Assembly: GCF_009828835.1 (NCBI RefSeq)
Contig: NZ_WTTB01000005.1
Location: 119,199 to 183,198 of the forward strand
DNA from: Erysipelothrix urinaevulpis
GTDB taxonomy: Bacteria > Bacillota_I > Bacilli_A > Erysipelotrichales > Erysipelotrichaceae
Reading direction: 5' to 3'
DNA length: 64,000 nt
How positions within the stretch are numbered: position 1 is the first letter of the stretch; the number at the start of each line of letters is the position of its first letter. Shown piece by piece: positions 46,181 to 54,817 of the stretch. Below the pieces are notes generated by a model. It ran no database searches, was not told the DNA's origin, and saw only the letters and a program-made list of their open reading frames with translations. The position numbers were made by a program, and so were the translations under genes.

Positions 46181-47176
46181 ATGTTAAAAGTTGCATTGTT
46201 AGGCTGTGGAACAATGGGTAAAACCCATGTTCAAGGCTATAAAAAAATGGATGATGTTGACGTTGTTGCTGTTTGTGATATTCGTGAAGAGTTTGCACAG
46301 TTTGCAGCGGATGAACTAAATTCTAAGGTGTATTTGGATTTTGATGAAATGATGGCGAATGAATCCTTTGATATGATTGATATTTGTTTGCCAACCTATA
46401 TGCATCATGATTATGCGATTGCTGCTATGAAACAAGGAAAAGCAGTTTTTTGTGAAAAACCAATTGCATTAAGTTTAGAGGATGCTAAGGAAATGATAGA
46501 TACAGCTAAAGAAGAAAATGTCAAATTTTCTGTAGGGCATGTTCTTCGTTTCTTTCCAACTTATGCCAAAGCTGCTGAGAAATTTACAAATGATAATCTA
46601 GGACAAGCTCGCTTGATTCGCACAGTTCGTAATCAAGGATTTCCAATGTGGAGTTGGAATGATTGGTTTAGTGATTATAGCTTAAGTGGTGGACCTTATG
46701 TTGACTTGATGATCCATGATCTTGATTGGATTGTTCATAGTTTTGGGAAAGTAGAACGAGTTTATGCTCGTTCACATATTGGTGATAAGCAAGATCAAAG
46801 TATCGCAATTTTACGATTAGAAAACGGAGCGATTGTTCATGCTGAATCGAGTTGGGCCTATCCACAAGGATCTCCATTTAAAATGTCTTTTGAGATCGTT
46901 GGAACACAAGGACAATTGGAGTATGATAATCAACTGGATGCTTCAATTACGCTACAAACCCGACCAGACGATCAGTTTAATCAAAGTTCATATTCACCAG
47001 ATGCAAGTTTACAAGAACCTTATTATGCAGAATTAAGAAGTTTTGTGGATCATGTTGCTTATGATGCAGAGTTATTCGTAACACCAAGTCAAGCTTATGA
47101 ATCCTTAAAAGTAGCACTTGCTGCAAAAAAATCAGCTGAAACACAAAAAGCTGTGATCATAGAAAAGGAGTTTTAA
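46181..47176 (+). CDS. Gfo/Idh/MocA-family oxidoreductase 1
   Basis: 331 residues. N-terminal Rossmann fold with GCGTMGKTH, the family EKP motif (VFCEKPIAL) with the catalytic-region lysine, and a C-terminal alpha/beta domain with GGPYVDLMIHDLDWI. Such enzymes are NAD(P)-dependent sugar, inositol or amino-sugar dehydrogenases. AGAGGAAA precedes the start. First of three consecutive genes of this family, sharing a promoter with a cre site, so probably used for catabolism of a sugar-like compound. Substrate unknown. Confidence 0.88.
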   Translation: MLKVALLGCGTMGKTHVQGYKKMDDVDVVAVCDIREEFAQFAADELNSKVYLDFDEMMANESFDMIDICLPTYMHHDYAIAAMKQGKAVFCEKPIALSLEDAKEMIDTAKEENVKFSVGHVLRFFPTYAKAAEKFTNDNLGQARLIRTVRNQGFPMWSWNDWFSDYSLSGGPYVDLMIHDLDWIVHSFGKVERVYARSHIGDKQDQSIAILRLENGAIVHAESSWAYPQGSPFKMSFEIVGTQGQLEYDNQLDASITLQTRPDDQFNQSSYSPDASLQEPYYAELRSFVDHVAYDAELFVTPSQAYESLKVALAAKKSAETQKAVIIEKEF

Positions 47177-47177
47177 T

Positions 47178-48173
47178 ATGACTAGAATTGGAATGATTAG
47201 TTTTGAACATATGCATGCCTTATCCTATGCGCAAAGCTTAGTGCAAATTCCAAACGTAGAACTCGTTGGAATTTATGATGATGATTTTTATCGAGGCAGT
47301 ACACTGTCAAGTGAATTAAATACTCGGTATTTTGATGATGTTGATGCTTTATTGGCATCTAATTTAGATGGTGTGATTATCTGTACCAATAATAAAGATC
47401 ACGAACCAATGGTCATCAAAGCAAGTGAATATAAAGTACCAAGTTTAGTTGAAAAACCATTTGCGGTATCTTTAGAAGCTGCAGAAAATATGATCTCTGT
47501 AGCAAAACAGCATGGCGTATTTGTCATGAATGCTTTACCAATGCGCTTTAATCCTTCGATAATGAATGGAAAAGAAGTCATTGATAGCGGTGCAATTGGT
47601 GAGATTGTTTCCATAGTTTCGCAAAATCATGGGAAAATTCCTGATGGTTGGTTCTTAGATAAAGAAAAAGCGGGCGGTGGTGCGATGATTGACCATACAG
47701 TTCATTTGGCTGATATCATCCGTTGGTATACAGGATCTGAATTTAAAACAGTGTATTGTGAAAGTGGGGAACTCTTACATAATAAAGGTGTTGAAGACAC
47801 TGGTATTGTTTTTACAGAACTTGAAAATGGTGTTCTTGCAACGATTGATTTCAGTTGGGCTCATCATAAAAACTATCCAATTTGGCCACAAGTAGATCTA
47901 GAAATTATTGGCACTAAAGGTGTCCTTAATATTAAAGGATTTGCTCAAAAACATCATGTAGTCAACCCTCTAACAGACAGTGTAACATTTGATCTGTTTG
48001 GAGAGAGTGGGGATGAAGGATTAGTAAAGGCATTTGTTGAAGCGTGTCGAAACAAAGAAGGGATTCATCCCAATGATATTGATGGCATTCGTTCAACAGA
48101 ACTTGCGATTGCTGCCTATGAATCAAGTGCAAGTCATGAAGTTGTGAAGGTAGAGCGTTATGAAAAAGCTTAG
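47178..48173 (+). CDS. Gfo/Idh/MocA-family oxidoreductase 2, atypical nucleotide loop
   Basis: 331 residues, the same two-domain layout with PSLVEKPFAVS and GGAMIDHTVHLADIIRWY. The N-terminal loop reads GMISFEHMHALSYAQ where relatives have GxGxxG, so dinucleotide binding may differ; the MHA.SYA pattern suggests a distinct subfamily rather than decay. AAGGAG precedes the start, one base after the previous stop. Overlaps the third paralogue by 14 bases. Confidence 0.85.
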   Translation: MTRIGMISFEHMHALSYAQSLVQIPNVELVGIYDDDFYRGSTLSSELNTRYFDDVDALLASNLDGVIICTNNKDHEPMVIKASEYKVPSLVEKPFAVSLEAAENMISVAKQHGVFVMNALPMRFNPSIMNGKEVIDSGAIGEIVSIVSQNHGKIPDGWFLDKEKAGGGAMIDHTVHLADIIRWYTGSEFKTVYCESGELLHNKGVEDTGIVFTELENGVLATIDFSWAHHKNYPIWPQVDLEIIGTKGVLNIKGFAQKHHVVNPLTDSVTFDLFGESGDEGLVKAFVEACRNKEGIHPNDIDGIRSTELAIAAYESSASHEVVKVERYEKA

Positions 48174-49185
48174 AGCGGGAATTGTTGGTTGTGGTAATAT
48201 TTTTCCAATGCATGCCTATTCACTAAGAGAACTTGAGACGGTTGATTTAGTTGCAGTTTGTGATACAAAACAAGATAGAGCAGATACATGGTCAAAAAAA
48301 CTTAATGTGGATGCCTATTATGATTATGAAACAATGTTAAAAAAAGCGGAACTCGATGTGATTCATATTTGTACACCCCATCATGTTCACAGAGAACAAA
48401 TGGAATTAGCGATGAAGTATGGTTTGGACATTGTGAGTGAAAAGCCAGCAACCATCAAGTACGAAGATTATCTTGCTCTTATGGAATTGCAAGAGAAAAC
48501 GGGTCAACAAATTGCCATTAGTTTCCAAAATCGTTTTAACCCAGCTTCATTAAAAATGAAAGAAGTCATCCAATCGAATGACTTGGGTAAAGTATTGGCT
48601 GCACGTGCTTATTTAGCATGGGATCGAAGCGATGAGTATTATGGCAAAAGTGATTGGAAAGGAACTTGGGATAAAGAGGGTGGCGGTGTCTTGATTGATC
48701 AAGCTATTCATACTTTAGACCTGATGACCTGGCTCATTGATCAACCTGTCACTGATATTAATATTAATATGGGACGACGAGGTCATTCAAAGATTGATGT
48801 GGATGACTTTGTTGAAGGAACCATCACCTATGGGGATAACGTCATGAGCAGTGTCCATTTTGTGAATCACTATGTTATTGATGCCCCAATCGAGCTTGAG
48901 CTAGCCTTTGAACGCGGTTTGATGCGATTAGTAGGCGATGTAGCGACCATTGATTATCATAATGGTCAGACACTGGTTATTGAAAGAAATCCTCACGATG
49001 TATTCGCAATTGATGGTGTGAAACAATACTGGGGTGTAGGACATAAAGCCTTTATCGCTTATTGTTATGATAATTTCTTAGCCGGTACAAAGATCCAGAA
49101 AAATACATTAGAAGACGTTCATAGAACACATAAACTTGTCTTTGATATGTACAAACAAGGGCGAGCAAACTTTCAATTGAAATAA
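48160..49185 (+). CDS. Gfo/Idh/MocA-family oxidoreductase 3
   Basis: 341 residues. GIVGCGNIFPMHAYS is an intact Rossmann loop; DIVSEKPATI holds the EKP motif; GGGVLIDQAIHTLDLMTWL is the conserved helix of the C-terminal domain. Co-translated with the previous paralogue. Three non-identical paralogues in one operon suggest successive oxidation/epimerisation steps on one carbohydrate; no transporter or kinase lies with them. Confidence 0.88.
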   Translation: MKKLRAGIVGCGNIFPMHAYSLRELETVDLVAVCDTKQDRADTWSKKLNVDAYYDYETMLKKAELDVIHICTPHHVHREQMELAMKYGLDIVSEKPATIKYEDYLALMELQEKTGQQIAISFQNRFNPASLKMKEVIQSNDLGKVLAARAYLAWDRSDEYYGKSDWKGTWDKEGGGVLIDQAIHTLDLMTWLIDQPVTDININMGRRGHSKIDVDDFVEGTITYGDNVMSSVHFVNHYVIDAPIELELAFERGLMRLVGDVATIDYHNGQTLVIERNPHDVFAIDGVKQYWGVGHKAFIAYCYDNFLAGTKIQKNTLEDVHRTHKLVFDMYKQGRANFQLK

Positions 49186-49236
49186 GTTTTAATTGCGAAA
49201 ATGCATAATCAAAAAAAGATTAATGTTACATAAAGA

Positions 49237-49270
49237 AAACCAAGCAGATTAATTTCTACTTGGTTTTTTT
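49237..49270. terminator. Terminator between the oxidoreductase operon and proS
   Basis: AACCAAG pairs with CTTGGTT around a loop containing TTAAT, with a seven-T run on the plus strand; convergent genes on both sides. Confidence 0.75.
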
Positions 49271-50954
49271 AGATTAAGTTTTTAATGTGTTCAACAACAT
49301 TTTCGCGATCTAATTTAATAACATCATCACTTTGACGTTGCTTAAATTCAACCTGACCATTTTCAACATCACGGCCCACTGTAATTCTAAGAGGGATACC
49401 GATGAGGTCCATATCTTTAAATTTAACACCAGGTCTTTCTTTACGGTCATCCAATAATACTTCAATGCCACAGTTTGATAATTCATCGTAAAGATCATTG
49501 GCAAACGTTAAGTGTTCTTCGCTCTTGGTGTTAATAACAACAATTGCAACTTGGTAAGGTGCTAAGTTCATTGGCCAAGTAATTCCATTCTCGTCATTAT
49601 TTTGTTCGACAACCGCAGCGATTGTACGTCCTAGACCAATACCGTAAGACCCCATGAAGACATCTTGGAGTTTATTGTTTTGATCTGAATAATCAAGATT
49701 CATTGCTTTTGAATATGCAGTTCCGAGTTTGAATGTATTTCCAACTTCAATGCCTTTAGCGAATCGTAAGGTTCCTGGACCCTGTGGATTTGGATCGCCT
49801 TCTTGAACATTTGAAATGTCGACGATGTGAGTTGCTTTAAAGTCGTGGTGGTTTGCGTTGATGAAGTGGTAATCATTTTCATTTGCTCCAATTGTGAAGT
49901 TTCGTAAACCGGCAATATGTTGATCAACAACAATGTCGATTTCTAAACCGATGGGTCCAGCAAAACCAACAGCTGCTCCTGTAATATCTTCAACATGAGC
50001 GAAATCAGCAAGTTCAACTTCATTCGCTTTGTATAATTTAGCAAGTTTAGTTTCATTAACGTCACGATCACCCAGTACACATGTGGCAACATATTGGTCA
50101 TCCACACGATAAATAAGTGTTTTAACAAATTGTTGTACTGGTTGATTCAAGAAATTTGCGACTTCTTCGATTGTTTTTGCATTCGGTGTGTGAACCTTTT
50201 CATAGGTTTTATATTCTTCTTCGCTCTCGATGCGGTTAACATTTTCAGCGATTTCAATATTGGTTGCATAACTATGGTCATCACCTAATACTAAAATATC
50301 CTCACCGATTGGTGAAATTGCTTGAAATTCTTCAGATAATAAACCGCCCATGATCCCAGTATCAGCTTTCACAATTCGATAGTCTAAGCCAATCCGATCA
50401 AAAATACGTTTATATGCTTCAAACATTGCACGGTAGCTTTCGTCGGCTTTTTCTTCATTAATGTCAAATGTGTAAGCATCTTTCATGACGAATTCGCGAA
50501 CTCGAATAAGTCCAAAACGTGGACGAGTTTCGTCTCTGAACTTTGTTTGAAATTGGAAAAGACTTGCAGGCATATCTTTATAAGATTGAATCATCATCTT
50601 TGCTGCTTGTGCGAATAACTCTTCATGAGTAGGTCCTAAAACAAAGGGTTTTTGATAACGATCTTTTAATTGGAACATACTCGTTCCGATTATATCGCGT
50701 CGTCCAGATGCAATGTATACATCTTCGGGAATAAGGGTTGGCATTCTCATTTCGAGTGAATTAATACTCGTCATTTCCTCACGAATAATCGCTTCGACTT
50801 TGTTTAAAACTTTAAAGCCTAAAGGCATAAACATGTAGACTCCAGAAGAGCTCTTTTTGATGTAACCAGCACGAACTAATAAATTTCCACTGGTGGAATC
50901 TTCGTCCTTAACATCCTCTCTTAGAGTGTAAAAAAAACTATTTGATAATTTCAT
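49269..50954 (-). CDS. proS: Prolyl-tRNA synthetase (bacterial type)
   Basis: 561 residues, class II synthetase. Motif 1 and 2 regions (FMPLGFKVLNKVE; QFQTKFRDETRPRFGLIRVREFVMKDAY), a central YbaK-like editing insertion (about 220-390), motif 3 (GSYGIGLGRTIAA) and a C-terminal anticodon-binding domain. GAGGTG precedes the start and an extended -10 TGCTATACT (50984-50992) lies upstream. No T-box leader is present. Confidence 0.96.
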   Translation of the reverse strand: MKLSNSFFYTLREDVKDEDSTSGNLLVRAGYIKKSSSGVYMFMPLGFKVLNKVEAIIREEMTSINSLEMRMPTLIPEDVYIASGRRDIIGTSMFQLKDRYQKPFVLGPTHEELFAQAAKMMIQSYKDMPASLFQFQTKFRDETRPRFGLIRVREFVMKDAYTFDINEEKADESYRAMFEAYKRIFDRIGLDYRIVKADTGIMGGLLSEEFQAISPIGEDILVLGDDHSYATNIEIAENVNRIESEEEYKTYEKVHTPNAKTIEEVANFLNQPVQQFVKTLIYRVDDQYVATCVLGDRDVNETKLAKLYKANEVELADFAHVEDITGAAVGFAGPIGLEIDIVVDQHIAGLRNFTIGANENDYHFINANHHDFKATHIVDISNVQEGDPNPQGPGTLRFAKGIEVGNTFKLGTAYSKAMNLDYSDQNNKLQDVFMGSYGIGLGRTIAAVVEQNNDENGITWPMNLAPYQVAIVVINTKSEEHLTFANDLYDELSNCGIEVLLDDRKERPGVKFKDMDLIGIPLRITVGRDVENGQVEFKQRQSDDVIKLDRENVVEHIKNLI

Positions 50955-50983
50955 AAGTCACCTCTTTGATATTTTCTTTAATA

Positions 50984-50992
50984 GTATAGCAT
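50984..50992 (-). promoter_or_regulatory. Extended -10 promoter of proS
   Basis: Minus strand TGCTATACT about 30 bases before the start codon, leaving a short untranslated leader with GAGGTG. Confidence 0.55.
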
Positions 50993-51008
50993 GAAATCGA
51001 TAAAAATG

Positions 51009-51017
51009 TGTTATAAT
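51009..51017 (+). promoter_or_regulatory. Promoter of the 6S-like RNA
   Basis: TGTTATAAT, an extended -10 with a perfect hexamer, ends about 5 bases before the paired 5' end of the RNA. Confidence 0.6.
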
Positions 51018-51018
51018 G

Positions 51019-51176
51019 AAGACCCCAGGGGGAAATATAATTCCTACATATTGATATAAGGGAACCTGAATAAGTTCGATTAGAGCGTGAAGCTGGTTTT
51101 ACTAGCATTCCCATAACTAAAAGACAGGGTACCCACCTGGATAACCGGGTAATTATATCACCCCTCTGGGTCTTTT
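51019..51176 (+). ncRNA. ssrS: Probable 6S RNA
   Basis: A rod-like RNA of about 155 nt. The ends pair: AAGACCC..GGGG with CCCCTCTGGGTCTT, then ATATAATT with AATTATAT. A central open region follows, whose 3' strand carries the small hairpin ACCTGG-ATAA-CCGGGT. Beyond it GGGAACC pairs with GGTACCC, and a terminal hairpin GCTGGT/ACTAGC closes the rod. A promoter precedes it and a T run follows the closing stem. This promoter-like bubble in a long rod is the 6S layout, which sequesters sigma-A RNA polymerase. SRP RNA was considered but its signature loop is absent. No ORF is present. Confidence 0.6.
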
Positions 51177-51243
51177 ATATATAAAAAAATACTTTTGAAT
51201 TTATCGTTCAAATAGTGTAAAATACTAATGATAGGATGGTGAA

Positions 51244-51471
51244 ATGATGGTAATTTTAGCAAGTACTTTCTGGACAAGTGTTGGAAGTTTAGTTGCAGGC
51301 CTAATTATTGGAGGTTTAGCAGCGTTCTTCTTTACAAAGCGTATGTTCGAAAAGCAAATTAAAGAAAATCCACCAATTGATGAGAAAATGATTCGAGCAA
51401 TGTATATGCAAATGGGAAGAAAACCTTCTGAAGCGCAAATACGTCAAATTATGAAGTCGATGGGACAATAA
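51244..51471 (+). CDS. YneF/UPF0154 family small membrane protein
   Basis: 75 residues: one N-terminal membrane helix (about 10-30) then the family-specific KENPPIDEKMIRAMYMQMGRKPSEAQIRQIMKSM. Function unknown though widely conserved in Firmicutes. Start 51244 or 51247 (adjacent ATGs); GGATGG lies upstream. A terminator follows at once. Confidence 0.9.
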   Translation: MMVILASTFWTSVGSLVAGLIIGGLAAFFFTKRMFEKQIKENPPIDEKMIRAMYMQMGRKPSEAQIRQIMKSMGQ

Positions 51472-51495
51472 AACACAGGAAACTGTGTTTTTTTA
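51472..51495 (+). terminator. Terminator after the yneF-like gene
   Basis: AACACAG-GAAA-CTGTGTT, perfect 7-bp stem with a GAAA tetraloop and a T run; it ends four bases before the next start codon. Confidence 0.85.
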
Positions 51496-51498
51496 AAA

Positions 51499-52203
51499 AT
51501 GAAAAAATTCTTTAAAAAGGTTATCTTGACAAGTATTGTTCTTGGACTTCTCATCAGTAGTCTTGTTATTTATAAAGGATATGCAGATTATAAAAAGATT
51601 GTGCATGAACAACCCATTCAACAAAAAATTGAAGCTATATTTAAAAGCGATAATTATGTTTCACTAAACCAAACTGCCGATATGTTGACCAAGGCAATTG
51701 TTACAACAGAAGATGTTCGGTTTTATAAACGACAATCCCCTTTGGATTACAAATCGATTGCGCGAGCAATCTATACGAATATTAAAAATTTGAGGATGAT
51801 GGAAGGGGCATCAACAATTCCTCAACAAGTTGCGAAAAATCTATACTTCGACCATTCACCTTCGATGACCAGAAAGGTGAGCGAGTATTTTATTGCGAAG
51901 GATTTGATGACAATGTATACTCACGATGAAGTGTTGTCAATTTATCTCAATATCATTTACTTTGGTGATGGCTATACAGGCATTAAATTAGCAAGTCGTG
52001 GATATTTTTCAAAAGATCCAAGTGGCTTAAATGATTTTGAGGCGACCTTATTGGCAGGATTACCTCAAGCTCCATCAGTATATCAATTGAGTACGAATTA
52101 CCATGGGGCCCGCCAACGACAACGACATGTTTTAGACCAACTTGTAAAGAATAAGCATTTATCACAAGAACAATCAGATGAAATATTTATGCAAGGAGAA
52201 TAA
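51499..52203 (+). CDS. Monofunctional GT51 peptidoglycan glycosyltransferase
   Basis: 234 residues: N-terminal membrane anchor (about 8-26) and a GT51 domain with TTEDVRFY (catalytic Glu), GASTIPQQVAKNLYF, RKVSEYFIAKDLM and YLNIIYFGDGYTGIKLASRGYF. It polymerises lipid II without a transpeptidase domain. In the first motif the usual histidine and glycine (EDxxFxxHxG) are replaced (KRQSP). The ATG comes four bases after a terminator T run and has no Shine-Dalgarno, so how it is translated is unclear. Confidence 0.88.
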   Translation: MKKFFKKVILTSIVLGLLISSLVIYKGYADYKKIVHEQPIQQKIEAIFKSDNYVSLNQTADMLTKAIVTTEDVRFYKRQSPLDYKSIARAIYTNIKNLRMMEGASTIPQQVAKNLYFDHSPSMTRKVSEYFIAKDLMTMYTHDEVLSIYLNIIYFGDGYTGIKLASRGYFSKDPSGLNDFEATLLAGLPQAPSVYQLSTNYHGARQRQRHVLDQLVKNKHLSQEQSDEIFMQGE

Positions 52204-52210
52204 TGTTATC

Positions 52211-53203
52211 ATGAAAAAAAGAATGATTAGTGGGATTAAACCTACAGGACAATTAACGCTAGGAAACTATATCGGTGCCTTAAAACCTTTTGTCCAAAGT
52301 CAACAGGATTATGATTTATCAGTGTTTATTGCGAATTTGCACTGTGTTACCATGCCGATTGACCCTCAAGAGTTGGAAACAAACCTCAAGGATGCCTTGG
52401 CATTTTATTTAGCTGCTGGTTTGAATCCTGAAACTACGGATATATTTTTGCAAACAGATGTGCATGAAATTGCTCAATTAGGGTTTATTATGAATTGTTT
52501 AACTCCGATGGGAGAATTAAATCGAATGACTCAATATAAAGATAAAAAAGATACCGGTATGTCCTTAAGTGGTGGTTTTTATACCTATCCAACATTAATG
52601 GCATCTGATATTTTAATTCATCAAGCTGATTTTGTACCTGTTGGAGAAGATCAGAAACAACATGTTGAATTAACACGTGACTTGGCAGAACGTTTTAATA
52701 ATCGATTCGGCGAGACATTTAAAATTCCAGAACCTGTGATACCTAAAGTAGGAAGTAAAATAATGTCACTTCAAGATCCAAGTAAAAAAATGAGTAAATC
52801 GGATAAGGAAGGCGATAAGGGTGTTATCTATTTAAAAGAAGACATTAAATCAATTCGTAAAAAAATAATGTCGGCAGTGACTGATAGTGAAAATAAAGTT
52901 CAATATCAACCAGAGACACAACCAGGTGTTGCTAATCTTCTGACAATCTATGCTTCTTTAAAAGAAATTACAGTCAAGCAAGCGGAAGAACATTTTGCTC
53001 AAAGTCGTTATGGTGACTTTAAAAAAGAAGTTGCGAATGTTGTCTGTGATGAGATTGAAAAAATACAGAATAAGTATGATGAAGTTATTGAATCTGATTT
53101 TTTAAGCAAAGTATTAGAAGATGGTGCGAATAAGGTTCGTCCCCAAGCTCAAGAAACATTAAGGCTTGTTCAAGAGAAAATGGGAATGGATTGGAAACGA
53201 TAA
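52211..53203 (+). CDS. trpS: Tryptophanyl-tRNA synthetase
   Basis: 330-residue class I synthetase: SGIKPTGQLTLGNYIGAL contains the HIGH-type site (LGNY form), GEDQKQHVELTRDLAERFN binds the adenylate, and KMSKS is present. I start at 52211, 11 bases after AGGAGA. No T-box or trp leader is visible. Confidence 0.96.
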   Translation: MKKRMISGIKPTGQLTLGNYIGALKPFVQSQQDYDLSVFIANLHCVTMPIDPQELETNLKDALAFYLAAGLNPETTDIFLQTDVHEIAQLGFIMNCLTPMGELNRMTQYKDKKDTGMSLSGGFYTYPTLMASDILIHQADFVPVGEDQKQHVELTRDLAERFNNRFGETFKIPEPVIPKVGSKIMSLQDPSKKMSKSDKEGDKGVIYLKEDIKSIRKKIMSAVTDSENKVQYQPETQPGVANLLTIYASLKEITVKQAEEHFAQSRYGDFKKEVANVVCDEIEKIQNKYDEVIESDFLSKVLEDGANKVRPQAQETLRLVQEKMGMDWKR

Positions 53204-53215
53204 TACAAAAAGTGT

Positions 53216-53244
53216 TTGGAAAAAAGCCTTTTTCACGATATAAT
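53216..53244 (+). promoter_or_regulatory. Promoter of spx-mnmA
   Basis: TTGGAA (53216-53221), 17-base spacer, TATAAT (53239-53244). Confidence 0.75.
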
Positions 53245-53267
53245 AAGACCTAAGAGGAGGAATGAAA

Positions 53268-53702
53268 ATGATTGTTTTATACTCTTCGCCAGGGTGTGCT
53301 TCATGTCGAAAAGTTCGCCAATGGCTTAAAGATCGAAATTTAAAGTTTGTGGAAAAAAACATCTTTACCTCCGAGTTAAGTGATAAAGAAATTAAACATT
53401 TACTAATGAGAAGTGAAAATGGTACAGATGATATTATTTCAAAACGTTCAAAAGTAATGAAAGAATCAATGTTAGATTTAGAAGAATTATCAATGAGTGA
53501 ATTGATTACATTTATTCAGCGACATCCATCGGTTTTAAAACGTCCAATCGTTATGAATGACAAATCGTTTTTAGTCGGTTATGATGATGAGGAAATTGAT
53601 GCATTCTTACCATCAGAATTGAGACATTCATCTTTAGTGACTGATGAAATGAGTGAAGAAATCCACATCATCAATGACGAAGTAAAGGATGAGGAAGTAT
53701 GA
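53268..53702 (+). CDS. spx: Spx-family redox-sensing transcription regulator
   Basis: 144-residue ArsC-like fold. The N-terminal MIVLYSSPGCASCRKVRQWL has the CxxC redox switch; NGTDDIISKRSK and the KRPIVMN/VGYDDEEIDAFLP regions match Spx, which binds the RNA polymerase alpha C-terminal domain under disulfide stress. The tail is longer and acidic. ATG at 53268 follows GGAGG by 7 bases. Four-base overlap with mnmA ties redox response to tRNA thiolation. Confidence 0.88.
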   Translation: MIVLYSSPGCASCRKVRQWLKDRNLKFVEKNIFTSELSDKEIKHLLMRSENGTDDIISKRSKVMKESMLDLEELSMSELITFIQRHPSVLKRPIVMNDKSFLVGYDDEEIDAFLPSELRHSSLVTDEMSEEIHIINDEVKDEEV

Positions 53703-54817
53703 AAGTTTTAGTTGGTTTATCAGGTGGAGTTGACTCCGCTGTTGCTGCATATTTATTGAAGTCGCAAGGACATGATGTCACTTGCGCTTTTATGCGTAAT
53801 TGGGATTCGTTAACAAATAATGATATCTTGGGTAATCCAAGTTTGAATGATGACCAATGTACCCAAGAGAAGGACTATGATGATGCAAAACGTGTCGCTG
53901 ATCATCTTGGTTTACCTCTTTTAAGGGCTGATTATGTTAAGGAATATTGGGATGATGTGTTTACTTACTTTTTAGAAGAGACAAAAAGAGGTAATACACC
54001 AAATCCAGATATTTTATGTAATAAGTATGTTAAATTTGATGCTTTTTATGATTTTATGGAGGAAAACGGTTTTGAGGCATTAGCCATGGGACACTATGCA
54101 ATTGTTAAAGATGGTAAAATGTACAAAGCACAGGATTCATCCAAAGATCAAACGTATTTTTTAAGTCGTGTTAATCCTTCTGTTTTAGATAAAGTTATTT
54201 TTCCATTGGGTGGTCTTGATAAAACAGAGGTTAGAAAAATAGCACAAGAAATTAACTTACCTGTTGCTAATAAAAAAGATTCGACTGGAATTTGCTTTAT
54301 TGGTGAACGAGATTATCGGAATTTTTTACAAAATTATATCACTGATGCGAATGGTCCTATTGTGAATGTTGACACAGATGAGGTTTTAGGTGAGCACAAT
54401 GGGGTTATGTTCTATACGGTAGGACAACGTCATGGCTTAGATATTTCAACCTCTGTTGGTCCTTGGTTTGTTGTTGGGAAGGATTTAAGTAAAAAAACGA
54501 TCTATGTTGGTAAAGGGTCGAATCACCCTATGTTATACTATTCAAAAGCAATTATTAAAGATTTGAATTGGTATGGACCTAAAGTAGAAAAAAATGCAGA
54601 TGTCAGTGCTAAGTTTAGATATCGTCAGGTAGATCAACCTGTTCGCATTTCACACTTAGATGATGGAAGTTTGGAAGTAACGATGACAGAACCCGTGAAA
54701 GCCGTAACCCTTGGTCAAGAAGCTGTCTTTTATGATGGTGACTTAGTGCTTGGTGGAGGTCGGATTGATCAAGTATTTGATTTAGAAGGGCGTGAGGTGA
54801 CGTATGATTCGAAATAG
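53699..54817 (+). CDS. mnmA: tRNA-specific 2-thiouridylase MnmA
   Basis: 372 residues. PP-loop GLSGGVDSAVAAY, the first catalytic cysteine in the NPDILCNKYVKF region and the second in STGICFIGERDYRNFL, then the C-terminal beta-barrel. It makes s2U34 in tRNA-Lys, Glu and Gln, the substrate that MnmE/G and MnmM (17555 in this window) finish. Co-transcribed with spx. Confidence 0.96.
   Translation: MKVLVGLSGGVDSAVAAYLLKSQGHDVTCAFMRNWDSLTNNDILGNPSLNDDQCTQEKDYDDAKRVADHLGLPLLRADYVKEYWDDVFTYFLEETKRGNTPNPDILCNKYVKFDAFYDFMEENGFEALAMGHYAIVKDGKMYKAQDSSKDQTYFLSRVNPSVLDKVIFPLGGLDKTEVRKIAQEINLPVANKKDSTGICFIGERDYRNFLQNYITDANGPIVNVDTDEVLGEHNGVMFYTVGQRHGLDISTSVGPWFVVGKDLSKKTIYVGKGSNHPMLYYSKAIIKDLNWYGPKVEKNADVSAKFRYRQVDQPVRISHLDDGSLEVTMTEPVKAVTLGQEAVFYDGDLVLGGGRIDQVFDLEGREVTYDSK

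Noticed and set aside
50955..51000. T-box leader for proS
   Set aside because: Only about 30 bases of leader are present, with no specifier or antiterminator bulge. trpS likewise has none.
51019..51176. SRP (4.5S) RNA
   Set aside because: The conserved GGAAGCAGC-type apical loop is absent; the rod with a central bubble fits 6S better.
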